Shown here in pieces: positions 32,441-43,390 of a stretch of DNA of 64,000 bases. Both the position numbers and the translations under genes were made by a program. This DNA comes from Rhynchopus euleeides (taxonomy: Eukaryota; Euglenozoa; Diplonemea; Diplonemida; Diplonemidae), in assembly GCA_963210315.1 (NCBI GenBank), contig OY723310.1:248001-312000 (forward strand), written 5' to 3'. Positions within the stretch are counted from its first letter, which is position 1; every line of letters starts with the position of its first letter. The notes under the pieces were generated by a model. That model was given only the letters and a program-made list of their open reading frames with translations. It had not been told where the DNA came from and did no database searches.

Positions 32441-33588
32441 GGGGGGGTCAAATGCCACCCTTTTACGTGGACAAACACGATTTTTCAAAAAACCGGCGCA
32501 GAGGCCCCAAAGCCCCCGTAAACCCTCCAAACCCCCCCAGATCGGTCCGGAAACCCATCGAACCCCACTTTTCCACCATTCCGGGCACCTCAGGTGCCCG
32601 AATTGGGGTACCTAAATTTTGTGCCACCGTTTGGTACCGGACAGTGCCACTGTGTGGGAGGTTGGAAAAGAAAATGCCCCAACACACCACATCTGAGGGT
32701 TGCAATGCATGTTGCTTGCCAACCACGTCATCCGGTGGGTGTCAGGCGCTATGTAGGTGGCATTAGCCAGGTCTTCGATGAGTTCTGGCTTGTATATGTA
32801 CCTCCCTGCCACCATGCACCGGGAGGCTGCCTGTAGGTACGGAACAAGTCCAGATGGTCGTGTGATTCCTGTGCAGCAGTGCTCCACAACCGGGATGTGT
32901 TGACAACGACTGTTGCAACACGAGCTGTACATTCCGGGAACACACGAAGTGCGCTGTCGTGGTACCCATTGTGCCAGAATTGGTAGTTGCTGCGGTCTAC
33001 TTTGCCTGGCCCAAGAGCACTGGTACTGAACGGTGCAATATGCGTGGCGAGGTGAATGCAACGGAAGGGCGCAAAGTCAATACAGCTCTCGGATGGCGGG
33101 TGGTGGTGCCACTAGTGTGTGACGTTCACTCGAGGATACAACGCATCACAATGAATCAGCAACCGTGGACCGAGTACAATACGCTCTCTGTGGCTGGTGT
33201 GGGGGACAAAGGCAGTGCCTGTGCCGCAGGCAGGGAGGTACATATACAAGCCAGAACACATCGAAGACCTGGCTCATGCCACCTACATAGCGCCTGACAC
33301 CCACCGGATGACGTGGTTGGCAAGCAACATGCATTGCAACCCTCAGATGTGGTGTGTTGGGGCATTTTCTTTTCCAACCTCCCACACAGTGGCACTGTCC
33401 GGTACCAAACGGTGGCACAAAATTTAGGTACCCCAATTCGGGCACCTGAGGTGCCCGGAATGGTGGAAAAGTGGGGTTCGATGGGTTTCCGGACCGATCT
33501 GGGGGGGTTTGGAGGGTTTACGGGGGCTTTGGGGCCTCTGCGCCGGTTTTTTGAAAAATCGTGTTTGTCACCCCCATTTGACCCCCCC
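32441..33588 (-). mobile_element. E1 foldback element, copy 4 (inverted, subfamily A)
   Basis: 1148 bp with the long end on the left. The TA flanks are at 32439-32440 (in TTAG) and 33589-33590, the latter shared with the next element. It lies about 50 bp 5' of the hydrolase start codon, within its C-rich leader. Confidence 0.9.
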
Positions 33589-33590
33589 TA

Positions 33591-34395
33591 GGCATAGGGT
33601 GCGGGCGATTCGCCTATCGCCCTATATTCGCCCAACCGGGTTCGAGCCCCGATTATCGCGTATCGAATCGCCTTATCGCCCATTATCGCCCAATTATCGC
33701 CAAATTATCGCCCAGTATCGCCCGTTTTCTTTCACACTTTCTGAAGGGGTCTTCAGCTAGTGGTGAGTGGGTTACCGCTCTACTGACCCTGGGTCCCACA
33801 GGGCCCTGTGACCTCGTCAACAACTGGGCCAAGACCCCGGATTCTGCATCAGAAATCAGCTTCTGACCACTGACGTCATGCGGGTGGGTCATTTCCTCGG
33901 TCAAAACCCACGTGAGGAACTGGGCATTGGCCCAGATCCTGACCTCGCTCAGGACCTGTTCACTCGCCGTGACTAGGAGCACTCGTGAGCATGAAGCGGG
34001 TACACCTTAGTGTTGAAGGAGATGCGTGGTTCTAGTGTAGTCGGTCTGAATGGGAGGAGATGCACTCTGTACGTTTGAGATGACTCATTGCATAGCCCAC
34101 AGGAAGCTTCACGGCTAATCTGAGACCTGGGGCGGTTCTGACCCTGGTCACAGGGTCATCACCCACTGAGAACACTGGAGCAGAGGGCTTAATCTAGGTC
34201 AGGAACCGGGTCTTCACTGAGGCAACGACCCACTCACCACCTCAGCAGTGATGTGACGTCCCTGGCCGGGCCGTTTTGCCCCCAAAAATACGACGGAAAA
34301 ATTATCGCCCACTTATCGCCTTGACAGAATGGGCGATAATGAGGGCGATAATTTTTGCGATTTGGGCGATAACCGAATCGCCCGCACCCTATGCC
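33591..34395. mobile_element. TIR element GGCATAGGGTGCGGGCGATTCG with TTATCGCCC repeats
   Basis: An 805-bp element with perfect 22-bp inverted ends, flanked by TA at 33589-33590 and 34396-34397. Both arms are made of TTATCGCCCA words. A B-box-like GGTTCGAGCCC occurs near 33648. The core (about 33735-34270) is ordinary sequence without a gene. Confidence 0.9.
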
Positions 34396-34397
34396 TA

Positions 34398-34757
34398 GGG
34401 GGGGGGGGTGCTGTTGGCAAAAAAGGGTGCGTGGGTTGGTGGGTGTTCCCTCTGGAGGGGTGGGTCCCCTCTCGCAAACCCGGAGGGAGGGTAGTCAAAT
34501 AGAAGTAGAAGGGAGCACAAGGATGATCTCCCTTCACTCGTAGCGGGGCCCCCTCTCACAGAGGGAGGGGGGGTGGGGTGGGGGAGGATCTTCTGAGGCG
34601 GGGGGGCGGGGGCGGGGGCGGTGGGGCATCGGTTCCTCCAACTTGCCCGCAAACAAAAAGCCCCCAGAAGTAACCCGTGCACAGGAGGTGTGGCGTGTTG
34701 CAGAGGGGGGGGGCGGCAGCCGCTGCAGCCTGCCGTCGCCCCCCCCCCCCCCCCCGA
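34398..34757. other. intergenic between elements
   Basis: It contains dispersed repeat R4 copy 2 (34497-34541) and long G and C runs. No gene was recognised. Confidence 0.45.
34497..34541 (+). repeat. dispersed repeat R4, copy 2
   Basis: It matches 16256-16300 (AAATAGAAG, GGGAGCACAAGGATGA, CTCCCTTCACTCGT). Confidence 0.65.
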
Positions 34758-35178
34758 GGGCTATGATGGGAAGGAAACGCGTTTCCATCGAAAAATCGAA
34801 AATAAGGAAACGGAAACGGAAACGTTTCCTTATTTTGAGGAAACGCCCTCTTTGCACTGGGGAAGCAGAGGAAACAACACACGTTGACCACAGTCGCTTG
34901 GACTTCTCCTGGTCTGACAGGATCTCCGGACCGGTCTACACTGAAGCCGCGCTTCTTCGAAGTCTTGGGGGCGGGGTTTGGGTGGCCTGTTCCTTCGGTG
35001 TGGTGGCCCTTTGTTCGTGCTGGTGTGTGTTGATAACTTTTCCAGTGCAAAATACACAGGCGTTTCCTTCGGAAGGGAACGCGTTTCCTTCCCGAAATCG
35101 AAGATATAGAAACGGGAACGGGAACGGAAACGGGAACGGGAACGGAAACGTTTCCACGTTTCCTTCCCATCATAGCCC
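34758..35178. mobile_element. TIR element GGGCTATGATGGGAAGGAAACG with GGAAACG repeats
   Basis: About 421 bp. The 22-bp inverted ends lie next to a C-run on both sides. The arms repeat GGAAACG/CGTTTCC and GGGAACG words. The core (about 34855-35050) has no gene. Confidence 0.8.
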
Positions 35179-35412
35179 CCCCCCCCCCCCCCAACAGGGT
35201 TTTGTGTACAATAAAGTGATGTGCAAATACAGGGTTCGCACCACAGTCGCCACCACCGCCCCCCTTCCCGACAGTTTACCCGGCACGTAGGGTAAAGGTG
35301 TGATCATTGGGCAAGCCCCAGCCAAGGCAAGCAGTACATCGTGGCCGCCGCAACTCCCCGTAATTTTAGACAGAAAATAAACTTCCCTCCCCCCCCCCCC
35401 CCTCCCCCCATA

Positions 35413-35610
35413 CACGGTGGACTCCCACCCCCTGGAGCGGGGGTCTGGGGCGGGGGTCTGGGCGACCCCCGCTATCGGGGGTCTGGACCCCCGCTAGCGG
35501 GAGTCTGCCCTGCTATTTTTGGTGCCCATACGACCCCCGCGAGCGGGGTCCATACCCCGAGATTCTGATATCCCAAAAAGGTGCACCCTGACGTGTGGGA
35601 GTCCACCGTG
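35413..35610. mobile_element. small TIR element CACGGTGGACTCCCAC, copy alpha
   Basis: 198 bp, TA-flanked (35411-35412 and 35611-35612). Its ends are CACGGTGGACTCCCAC and the complement. It contains CCCGCTAGCGGG-type palindromes and GGTGCACCCTGACGTGTGGG. Confidence 0.8.
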
Positions 35611-35662
35611 TAAGCGCCGCTAAACTAGTTTCTTTCACTGCGAGAAGGTTCTTTGGAAACTA

Positions 35663-36636
35663 CACGGTGGACTCCCACACGTCAGGGTGCACCTTTTTGG
35701 GATATCGGAATATCGGGGGTCCAGACCCCCGCTCGCGGGGGTCGTCTGGGCACCAAAAATAGCAGGGCAGACTCCCGCTAGCGGGGGTCCATACCCCCGC
35801 TAGCGGGAGTCTGCCCTGCTATTTGAACGATTTGAACGATTTTTGGCCGTGCTCGTAGCATTCCCCGTTGAGGGGGTCGCTATTTCGTGTTCTCCTGGCC
35901 GCACGGAGGCATTGCCTTACGTCGCCTCTTCCTCTTTTCCTTTGGTGGTGTGTTGGTCTGGCACAGAGGGCGGGACCGTGCTGATATGCACAGTGACGAC
36001 TCTCCCTTTTGTTTTGTGCCCGCCTCCACCGAGATTCGGCTGATGCCTCTCAGACTGGGGGCGGGCGGTCGCCGACGCTGACGCGCCTGGCGGCCTGTGG
36101 AAAGTGACGTGGGGCTGGGATGGGGGGGGGGGGGGTGCTGGGGGGTCGGGCCGAAGCCCTTGTTCTCTGATGATGTTATTTGGTTCACGCGTTCAGGTAG
36201 TCCTTCTCGCCGTGCTCCGTTACCCCTGCCTCGGCCAGGTAGCGCAGTGCCTCCTTGCAGTTGTGCAACAGCAGGTTGTGCACGTTTGTGGCTGTGAGGT
36301 GGTGTCGGGCCGACGCTGTCGCGGGGCAGCCGAAGAAGAGGTGCTTCAGTGAGACCCCAGGCGGGGGGTGGCCCGGCGCATGCTTCAGGCAGGGTTGGCA
36401 AGGTGGTTGTGCCGTGCCCGGGATGTCGTGGTCGTAGACCAGGCGGTGGTGGTCGGCCCGGAGTCGGCGGATGGTGGTTTCCCCTAAGCGGGTGAGTCCC
36501 TCCATGCGGAGGTCGGGGCGTTGGTGACGAGAGTGGGGCTATTTTTGGTGCCCAGACGACCCCCGCGAGCGGGGTCGGACCCCCGATATTCCGATATCCC
36601 AAAAAGATGCACCCTGACGTGTGGGAGTCCACCGTG
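35663..36636. mobile_element. small TIR element CACGGTGGACTCCCAC, copy beta, interrupted by a LINE
   Basis: It has the same end sequence and the same GGTGCACC, GATATC and CCCGCTAGCGGG words as copy alpha, in inverted order. About 254 bp remain after removing the LINE fragment (35825-36537) and its target duplication. Copies alpha and beta face each other across about 50 bp. Confidence 0.75.
35825..36537 (-). mobile_element. 5'-truncated LINE (non-LTR retrotransposon) 3' end
   Basis: 713 bp, flanked by GCTATTT target duplications (35818-35824 and 36538-36544). The minus strand encodes the end of a reverse-transcriptase ORF, from the 5' truncation to a stop at 36185. It reads LTRLGETTIRRLRADHHRL and then a C-x2-C, H, C zinc-knuckle-like segment (CQPCLKH, LKHLFFGCPA), the usual C-terminus of LINE ORF2 proteins. 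The 3' UTR follows and ends in ATCGTTCAAA repeats; its last 252 bp are shared with the SINE at 28925-29502. Confidence 0.85.
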
Positions 36637-36644
36637 TGGGACTG

Positions 36645-37252
36645 CAGCAGAGTTCTTGTTGTCTGCCGAGTGAGTCTTGTTCAGTTCGAATACGCTGCCC
36701 CTCCCCTCCGCCCCACCCCTGATGTGCCGTTCAGTCGTCACACCTGACTGGGGGGGGCACCAGTGATGTGTCAGAAGTTTTCTGCACCCATCCCGGATTC
36801 GTCAAGCGACAGAAAAGTGAGGCAACAAAACTTTGGGTAAACCGCTTGTCGCAACCCATACCCCACACTCTTCACGCCCACTCCCCGGGTCTAATGAAGC
36901 GGTGTGGAGAGTGGGGTCGCGAAGACCCAGCGAAGAGAGGCACGCACAGAATAGTTGTTCCTCCGCCCCCCCCCCCCCCCACCCCCAGTTGCCTCCGCTG
37001 GACTATCAAAAGGCTTCCAATCCATACACCCTCCACATCACAGATCACAGCGAGTCCTGGCGAGGCCGCGAAAACAACAACCTTCCCTCTCCGGCACACG
37101 GGCGTGTCTCCAACAAAAAAAACTCTCCCGACACACTTCATGACTATCTACCCCTTCCCCCCCCATTTGCATCTTGCACACCCACCCCATCCCACCAACA
37201 CCCACCCACCCATATCTCCTGAAGGCCACTCCCACCCCCCACCCCCGCCAAC
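36645..37252. other. intergenic, 3' of the glycosyltransferase
   Basis: A C-run lies at 36967-36980 and Pro/His-rich low-complexity frames occur. If the glycosyltransferase continues past its terminal GTGAGT donor-like site, a last exon would lie here. No convincing candidate was found. Confidence 0.4.
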
Positions 37253-39301
37253 TCACCGCTGCCGCATCTTCTTCCACTCCGCCTTGCGCCGGTTGCAGTC
37301 CACCTTTGCATTGTACGACTCCGCCAGGCAGGTGTTGGGCCGCCCGCTCTGCCCCCCCAACACCGCCCCTCCGTAGAGCTCCTGCAGCCGGGAAGGCACA
37401 ACTGGGTCTGCTGGGAACAACGAAAACCCCTTCTCGTCGAAATACCGGTACACCCCGTGGAGTGGGAAATACGGGAAGAGCTTGCTGCGGACAACCCCAG
37501 AAGCGAGCTTCCGGAAGCCCTCCTCTGCTGCAGGGGTGGAGAAACCGCGCCACGCGTCCGACACAGAGGGGACGTAGATGAGGCGGGCATCCTTATGGCG
37601 CAGCGCTGCTGCCGCAGCGCTGGCCTCCGTCAAGTTAGACTCCTTCAGGACAGCCATGTGGTTGTGCACGGAGTCAGGTGTTCTTTCATTCTCCAAAAAG
37701 GAATTCTCCCTGATTTTAAACACGGATGTAAACTTTTTCATCTCAAAAATCCAGTCACTCGAGGTCTCGTAGGGCACCCTACACCGCGCCACACTCCCAG
37801 GCTCACCTGCATAGAGATGCCTGTGTGCATAATGCAGCCCGGTTGACGGGGCGAGGAGACGGGGCAGGATCAGCACTCTCCCCATGGAGTGCGCCAGGGC
37901 GAGCGCCTTTGCAACCTGCTGCAGCTGGTGCTGCACAATCCCGTGCTGCAGCTCGTGGGCAGCCGGGTCGAGGTGAACCCCAAAGGCGGGGAGGGACGCC
38001 AGAGGTGGGTCACCTGCGTTGGGCAGCCCGGAGAAGGACGCGGGGGAGGCGACACTATCTCCACCACCACCTCCTCCACCCCCACCCGCCTTCACCGGGA
38101 GGAAAAGGTCCAGATTGAAGGCGAGGTATCCATCAGGGGAGTCGTAGTATTGCCTGTCGTGCAGCGTGTCGTCTATGAGGCGTGCCTCTCGCAGCCCCCA
38201 CTCCTTCCAGAAGAAGACAGTGGGATGCACCGCGACAAGGGTGCTGGGCGGGGGTGCAGAGGACTGCTCCATCAGGGGGAGCGCCTCGGGGGAGGGGCCG
38301 ACGAGTTTGCTGCTGTCGTTCGACACCAGGGCCCAACGGGAGGGGGCGTCGTAGGGGAGGTAGTAGTCGCGCAGGTTGCTGTGCAGCCCCACACCGTTGA
38401 GGAAGCGTGCGGTGGAGAGGACCCCCACAAGGAGGGTTCCTTTGAAGGCCGGGTAGAGGAGCTCATGCAGCGAGTGCCGCCACGGCTGCCTGGCACAGGG
38501 GCCCCAGAGCCCGGGGGGGGTGGTAGTGTTGCGGACCGCAGCCTGGAGGCCGTTGCGGAGGACGGATGCGAAGCACCTCTGGTCCCAGTCACAGCCCTTC
38601 TCGAATGCCTTGCGCCACTGCAAGAGGAATTTCTTCATGTCCTCCGAGGGGCGGAGGATCATGAATCCGATGTTCAGGTCGTAGTTCATCCCGATCTGTG
38701 GGTGCTCCAGATCCCCCGTGAGGCCCTCCGGGGTGGGGACGGCGTTATCCGATGCTGCGAGGATGTCCGCCTCCAGAAACTCGTCGAGAACAGAGAAGGG
38801 GTTGGAGTAGACAAGCGCGTCGGTGTCTGCGAAGAGCACTACAAAGCCCCAGCCGATCATGCGCTGGATCTCGCGCATCTTCACCCAGGCGATCCACCCG
38901 GTGACGTAGGCTTTGAGGCGTTTGCGTTTCCGTACCGTCTGGCGGCTGTAGGGGACCTGATATGCATGCTTTTTAGAGGTGTCGCCCCCACCCCACCACG
39001 CCCCTGCGCTTTGCGGGATGTCAACAATCTCCTTGTGAGCAAGGTAGCTCTTCAGAGAGGGGCATGCGATGAGGTAGTTGGTGGCGCCGACGGCGCGCCA
39101 TCGGGTCACCCACTGTTTGAGGAGACGGCCTGCGTCGCGGTCTGCAACGGTGAGGACGACGGTGCCCGAGTCGGCGATGGAGAGCACGCGGGATTTGGTC
39201 AGCCGGTCGCCGCCGCGTGTGAGGATCTGGGGTGCGTCTGCGAATTGCGACACAAATATGCCGACCGTCACGACTACCACGAGGGCAAATCCCCACCGCA
39301 T
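37253..39301 (-). CDS. GT77-like (XEG113/RRA-type) Golgi glycosyltransferase
   Basis: A 682-aa predicted type II membrane protein. A short N-tail is followed by one transmembrane segment (about residues 3-19, FALVVVVTVGIFVSQF). The Nucleotid_trans-type catalytic domain has VVLFADTDALVYSNP, whose D-x-D (Asp159, Asp161) would bind Mn2+ and the nucleotide sugar, and GMNYDLNIGFMILRPS. Downstream blocks HELLYPAF, HPTVFFWKEWG and LALAHSMGRVLILPRLLAP resemble plant XEG113, an arabinosyltransferase of cell-wall extensins. The likely site is the Golgi and the likely product a pentose or hexose side chain on a glycoprotein; the donor sugar is unknown. A Gly-run (about residue 415) is a linker. The stop at 37253 sits inside CGGTGAGT, a good splice donor, so a further short exon is possible. 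Confidence 0.8.
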   Translation of the reverse strand: MRWGFALVVVVTVGIFVSQFADAPQILTRGGDRLTKSRVLSIADSGTVVLTVADRDAGRLLKQWVTRWRAVGATNYLIACPSLKSYLAHKEIVDIPQSAGAWWGGGDTSKKHAYQVPYSRQTVRKRKRLKAYVTGWIAWVKMREIQRMIGWGFVVLFADTDALVYSNPFSVLDEFLEADILAASDNAVPTPEGLTGDLEHPQIGMNYDLNIGFMILRPSEDMKKFLLQWRKAFEKGCDWDQRCFASVLRNGLQAAVRNTTTPPGLWGPCARQPWRHSLHELLYPAFKGTLLVGVLSTARFLNGVGLHSNLRDYYLPYDAPSRWALVSNDSSKLVGPSPEALPLMEQSSAPPPSTLVAVHPTVFFWKEWGLREARLIDDTLHDRQYYDSPDGYLAFNLDLFLPVKAGGGGGGGGGDSVASPASFSGLPNAGDPPLASLPAFGVHLDPAAHELQHGIVQHQLQQVAKALALAHSMGRVLILPRLLAPSTGLHYAHRHLYAGEPGSVARCRVPYETSSDWIFEMKKFTSVFKIRENSFLENERTPDSVHNHMAVLKESNLTEASAAAAALRHKDARLIYVPSVSDAWRGFSTPAAEEGFRKLASGVVRSKLFPYFPLHGVYRYFDEKGFSLFPADPVVPSRLQELYGGAVLGGQSGRPNTCLAESYNAKVDCNRRKAEWKKMRQR

Positions 39302-42139
39302 CGCTGGGATGTACAATGTGCAGGGGGTGGGGTGGGGGAGTGGGGTGGTGGTGGTGGAGGGGTGTCACCGCGCCTTCACTGGGATCGGGTCCTGCCCTGT
39401 GAGGGTCATGACCCGCCTGACATCCCCTGTGGGTGGTGTTGTGGCGGTGGAGGTGGCGGAGGCTTAAGAGTTGGCTACGCCAAACTAACAAAACGACAAG
39501 GTCAGTCGGGTGTTTGCGTGTTGGCGGGGTGGAGGCGACATCAGGGTTTGTGCGTTGGCACGAAACTGCACGCGGGGGGAGGTGGGGGAGGGGGTGGGCA
39601 GGGGAAGCTCCGACGCACCGGGTGTGTCTGTTTTTTTTTCTTTTCTACCATCGCTTTGCAAAAGGGAGTCCCTGACGGGCGGAAGAGAAGGGTATGGAGA
39701 TGTGCCGGCTGACTCCGTGATCCGGGCTGGCACACTCAGAAGAAATACAATCAAAAAAGCAAAGACTACTAGACGGGTAGATGCCCACACGCACAAGGGC
39801 CCTCTTGCAGAGAGGGCAAGCAACAAGCTGGTGCACTGCCGCTGCCTGTGATTTGAGTGGCTGTGGCGTGTGCGGTTTTGAACGATAATATGTTTGGCCC
39901 TGCCTCTTCCATCCCGGCGGAAAGAGGGGCTGCTTGCATCGTTTCTCTTTTCGGGCAGCGGCGGCCACAGCTGACGTGTGGGTGTGGGGTGTTTGTGCAC
40001 CAAAACTCCGGGGGGCAAGACAATGGCAACTTCCCGCATTCCCGCCTTTGATGAGGTGGGTTGCCTGTCTGTTCCCCAAAGCGCTGCCTCCGCAACTCTT
40101 TTTTTTTTGACACTGGCAGTTGTCCTGATCTGCTCAAGAAAAGGCACAACACACCGCTCAGCAGCCTGTGGGAAAAGAACGCACGGCTTTTATGATCAGC
40201 TGACATACCTGGCGGCCGCAGAGAGAGCGCAACTTTTCAGCTTTTGCACAGCTATGCGCAAGAAAATCTCGCCTTGTGTGCCGCGACACACTTTGTCTTC
40301 AACCTGATACCTAATGCCAATGTATTGCCTTATTCCTAGGATTTTTTTTTGATACCTCCTGAGAGTGGGAACTCTGGAGTCGTCTGAAACATTTCTTCTG
40401 CTGAATCTTCGGTGTTGGTTCGTATCTTTTTGTGGGCTTCTCCCCCCCCTCAAAGTGCCAACAAGGCGAGCGCCCTAAGAAATTAGGTATCACTCTAGCG
40501 CAGTATTGCCACAAAGAAGAGCGAAGCCTACCTTGGTAGTTTCGTTCGTTGGGATGATTTCCGTTGGCCTCTATAGGCTCTTTCCTGGGAAGTCATGGGA
40601 AGCCCCCCCCGTCTTCGGTTTGGGAAGAAAGAAAGGGCTTAGAGCTTGCCTGGTGTCTGTCCATTCCTCGCTTACTCTTTCTTGGGGGTGATCTTGCCAC
40701 CCACAGGACGAAACACCCCAGCAGGGGGCGGCGTGTGGGCGGCGCAGAAGCGCCACTGCAGAGAGAAAATAGAATCTCCATTCTGTGCCCATCCCATCCC
40801 GCTGGATCGTGAAGTGACAGCAACGGCGTGGCAACAAAAAAAGCAAACCAGCTGATTTGTTGTGCCGCAACCCCTCCTGCCCCGCCCGTTGGGCACACCC
40901 ACTTGCAGATGTGATGAAGCGGTGCGAGTGGGGGTGTGGGGGGGGGGGGGGGGTTGGTAGGGTCTGTGCGTCCGCCTCAAGATCCAGCAGGATGAAAAAC
41001 AAAACAGGCGCAGAACGGTTCCTTCTCAGGCGGATGGGTTTACCCCCTCTCTCTCTCTGTGTGTGGCAAGATTCCGCCACAGCAACCGTTCAGCAGCCTC
41101 GGTTGCAGCTAAACCGCTTTCCAGCCTCACAGATCGTTCGGCTTTTGACGCGCTTTGAATACGCTTCTACACGCAAACCCCCTGAAAAGATGCTCACACC
41201 TTTTTCGCCTTATAAATGGGCGGCGGGTTTTTGTTGCATAGAGAACGCTGTGGCTGCTCGGTGCTGCTGCTGGCGGTTTTTTTTTTTGGTTGGCGAATAT
41301 ACATTCCAACCACACAGAGTACGCGAGAACAATGGACAGGTGATGTGGGTTTGGGAACATTCCTACGTTTGAATTGGGATCGCCTTCCTGTGGCGGCTGT
41401 AGCGGCGCATGGGTGGCCCGCCCCTCCTCCCCACACCCTCTCTGTCGGAAAGGCTCCGGAGGGTGCATCGGGGCGGAAGGCGGGAGGGGGGGCGGCGGGC
41501 GGCGGACGGCGAATGCAGCGTCAGGGCAACCTTATTCCACAGTCCTATGATTTTTTTGTTATTCCAGATTTGGAGATCAAACTGTCGGCGCTGTCCTCCG
41601 TTCCGGTTATGGGCTCCCCCGGCGCACTGTCGGTTCTGTTTAGTGTGTGCTTCGGCGGCTTGTCTGCCCGTCTTCATTCGCTGTCCCGGGCTGAAGGATG
41701 CGATGGGGTCGGATCTGGTTCCCAACCCGCGCTGCCTCCCGAGGAGGAGCAAGCCGCACGGAGCACCCACACAAGGCGCGCGGTGGAGGTGCGATGCGCT
41801 TCCGCTGGTCAGCCGAACCCGCGTGATTCGTTTCCTGGAATCTGACGCCACACCTGACCTGGGTTTATTGCGCCGCTTTCTCAGGCCCTCGGGCCAGGGG
41901 TGAGCCATACATACGCACCCCTGCCGGCGCTGCGCGTGTGTCTGTGCCAGGGTGTGCACACCGGGCGCTTTGAGGAGCCTCTCGGGTTGCACAACAACAG
42001 AAACAACAACATAAATGCAAATCGCCGGGGCCGCTCGGGTCACGGCTCACCCGCTTGGCGGCGGAAGTCCACGGTGCCACCCCGCCCCCACCCCCCTCCC
42101 CCGCGGCGGTGTGAAGACAGCCGTATCAGAGGCGGGTGA
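39302..42139. other. gene-free stretch
   Basis: Several short open frames are present but none has recognisable content. It includes short motif R3 copy 2 (40801-40823), a G-run at 40939-40953 and T-runs. It may hold decayed dispersed repeats; for example 40050-40140 resembles 50045-50165 (CAAAGCGCTGCC, TTTGACACTG). Confidence 0.4.
40801..40823 (+). repeat. short dispersed motif R3, copy 2
   Basis: GCTGGATCGTGAAGTGACAG, matching 23246-23270 and 49191-49213. Confidence 0.55.
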
Positions 42140-43343
42140 TCACGCGCCAAACCGCAAGCCTGCTGTGGTGCCGCTGCCCTTGTTGCCCGAACGCTGCGCA
42201 CCCCTCTCTCGTTTTGGCACCGGCACTGGGCCTGCCCCTCCCTGCGCTGTGGCGGGCCGCACCGCCAGCTCGCCGTCTTCAAACCGCTTGCGCGGCGGAT
42301 TTGGCTGACGGGACTGGGGTCGCACGGCAGCCTTGGCGGGGGGCCGCGTGAGATTCGGTCGCTGCGAGGCAGTGCTGGTGCTGGGGGCTGTGGCGGCAGC
42401 GTGAGGGCGACCTCCTAATCTGCCATCATCCGCAGCGGCTTTGCACTGTCGGGGGCAGGAAGGGGGGGGCGGGAGGGGGGAACAAAAGAAGGGGTGTGGT
42501 GGTGGGGGTGGTGGTGAAGTGGAATAATATGGACACATGTCACTACAAAACGTGTATGGGGGTGGGGGCCCTCGCTACCAGTCACAGTTGGTCACAGCTC
42601 GTCAGTATGTGAGGGGAAGTGGGCTGGAGCTCACCTTTTCTCACTCAGTCACATCTCTGGTAGCGAGGGCCCCCTGGGGAATGGCTTGTTTTAATTGTCC
42701 TTACCACTTCGAGCCTGAACAGCACCATTGCCCCTGCCTGCCTGAACCCCACGGGCCACAGAGCAGGCCCCTTTTTGCGAACCGACACCCGCTGCTGCCG
42801 ATTCAACTCCGATGGGGAAAGAGTGCCCCCCATATGAGAGCCGCGTGACAACCACAGTTTGTTTGTTGGGGAGGGTGGGTGGGGGATATGATCGCACACC
42901 TTCACCGATCGGACCTGCGGCTTCGCAGACCACTTCCGCTTCGGGCTGCGCTGCACAGGGGGGTCCACAACAGGCACCGCCTCCGCCGTCGATCGGTCCG
43001 GAAACCTTCGCCGCGGTGGGAACATAATGCGTCCGAAGTGAACCCCATCGCTGCCGCTTCCGCTGCTGCTGCTGCCGCTGCTGCCGCAGCCTCTGCCACC
43101 CCCCCGCTTCCGAGGGGCACGCACACGCCCTCCCTTCATCCCAACCTCCTGTGGAACAGTGCCCGGCGCAGCCACCGCAGCAGCGCTGTCGCCCTGCAGC
43201 TGCAAAGAGCCCGGGTTTTGCTTGTTGTGCACACAACCCTTCGCCTTCTCGGGAGGAGGTGGTCCGGCAACTTTACCCCTGCCGCTTTGCTGGTTCGGAG
43301 ATCGTGCGGGCGGTCCAAGAAACCTCGGCGTCGGCTGTGCCAT
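42140..43343 (-). CDS. tentative two-exon basic, disordered protein
   Basis: Exon 1 is 43343-42900 (148 codons, starting MAQPTPRFLGPPARSP) and exon 2 is 42445-42140 (101 codons plus stop). They are joined in phase 0 by a GTGTGC donor and a CCCCCGACAG acceptor. The product would be 249 aa, rich in Arg, Lys, Pro, Gly and Ser, with no fold recognised. Support is modest: both frames stay open to good splice signals, and the compositions match. The 454-bp intron contains one copy of the GGGGGCCCTCGCTACCA inverted-repeat element. The assembly gap starts only 48 bp upstream of the ATG, so an earlier exon may be missing. Confidence 0.4.
42564..42674. mobile_element. MITE-like inverted-repeat element GGGGGCCCTCGCTACCA, copy 1
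   Basis: 111 bp with perfect 17-bp inverted ends. It lies in the predicted intron of the minus-strand gene 42140-43343. Internal words CTTTTTCTCACTCAGTCACA-type and GTGACTG resemble copy 2 at 60146-60254. No clear target duplication is visible. Confidence 0.8.
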
Positions 43344-43390
43344 GGCGGCGAACAAAGCAAGGGAGGGAGAAGGTGAGACGCGTGGATGGG

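Noticed and set aside
33640..33665. tRNA gene suggested by GGTTCGAGCCC
   Set aside because: No acceptor stem, D-arm or anticodon arm can be placed around it; it lies in the arm of a TIR element.
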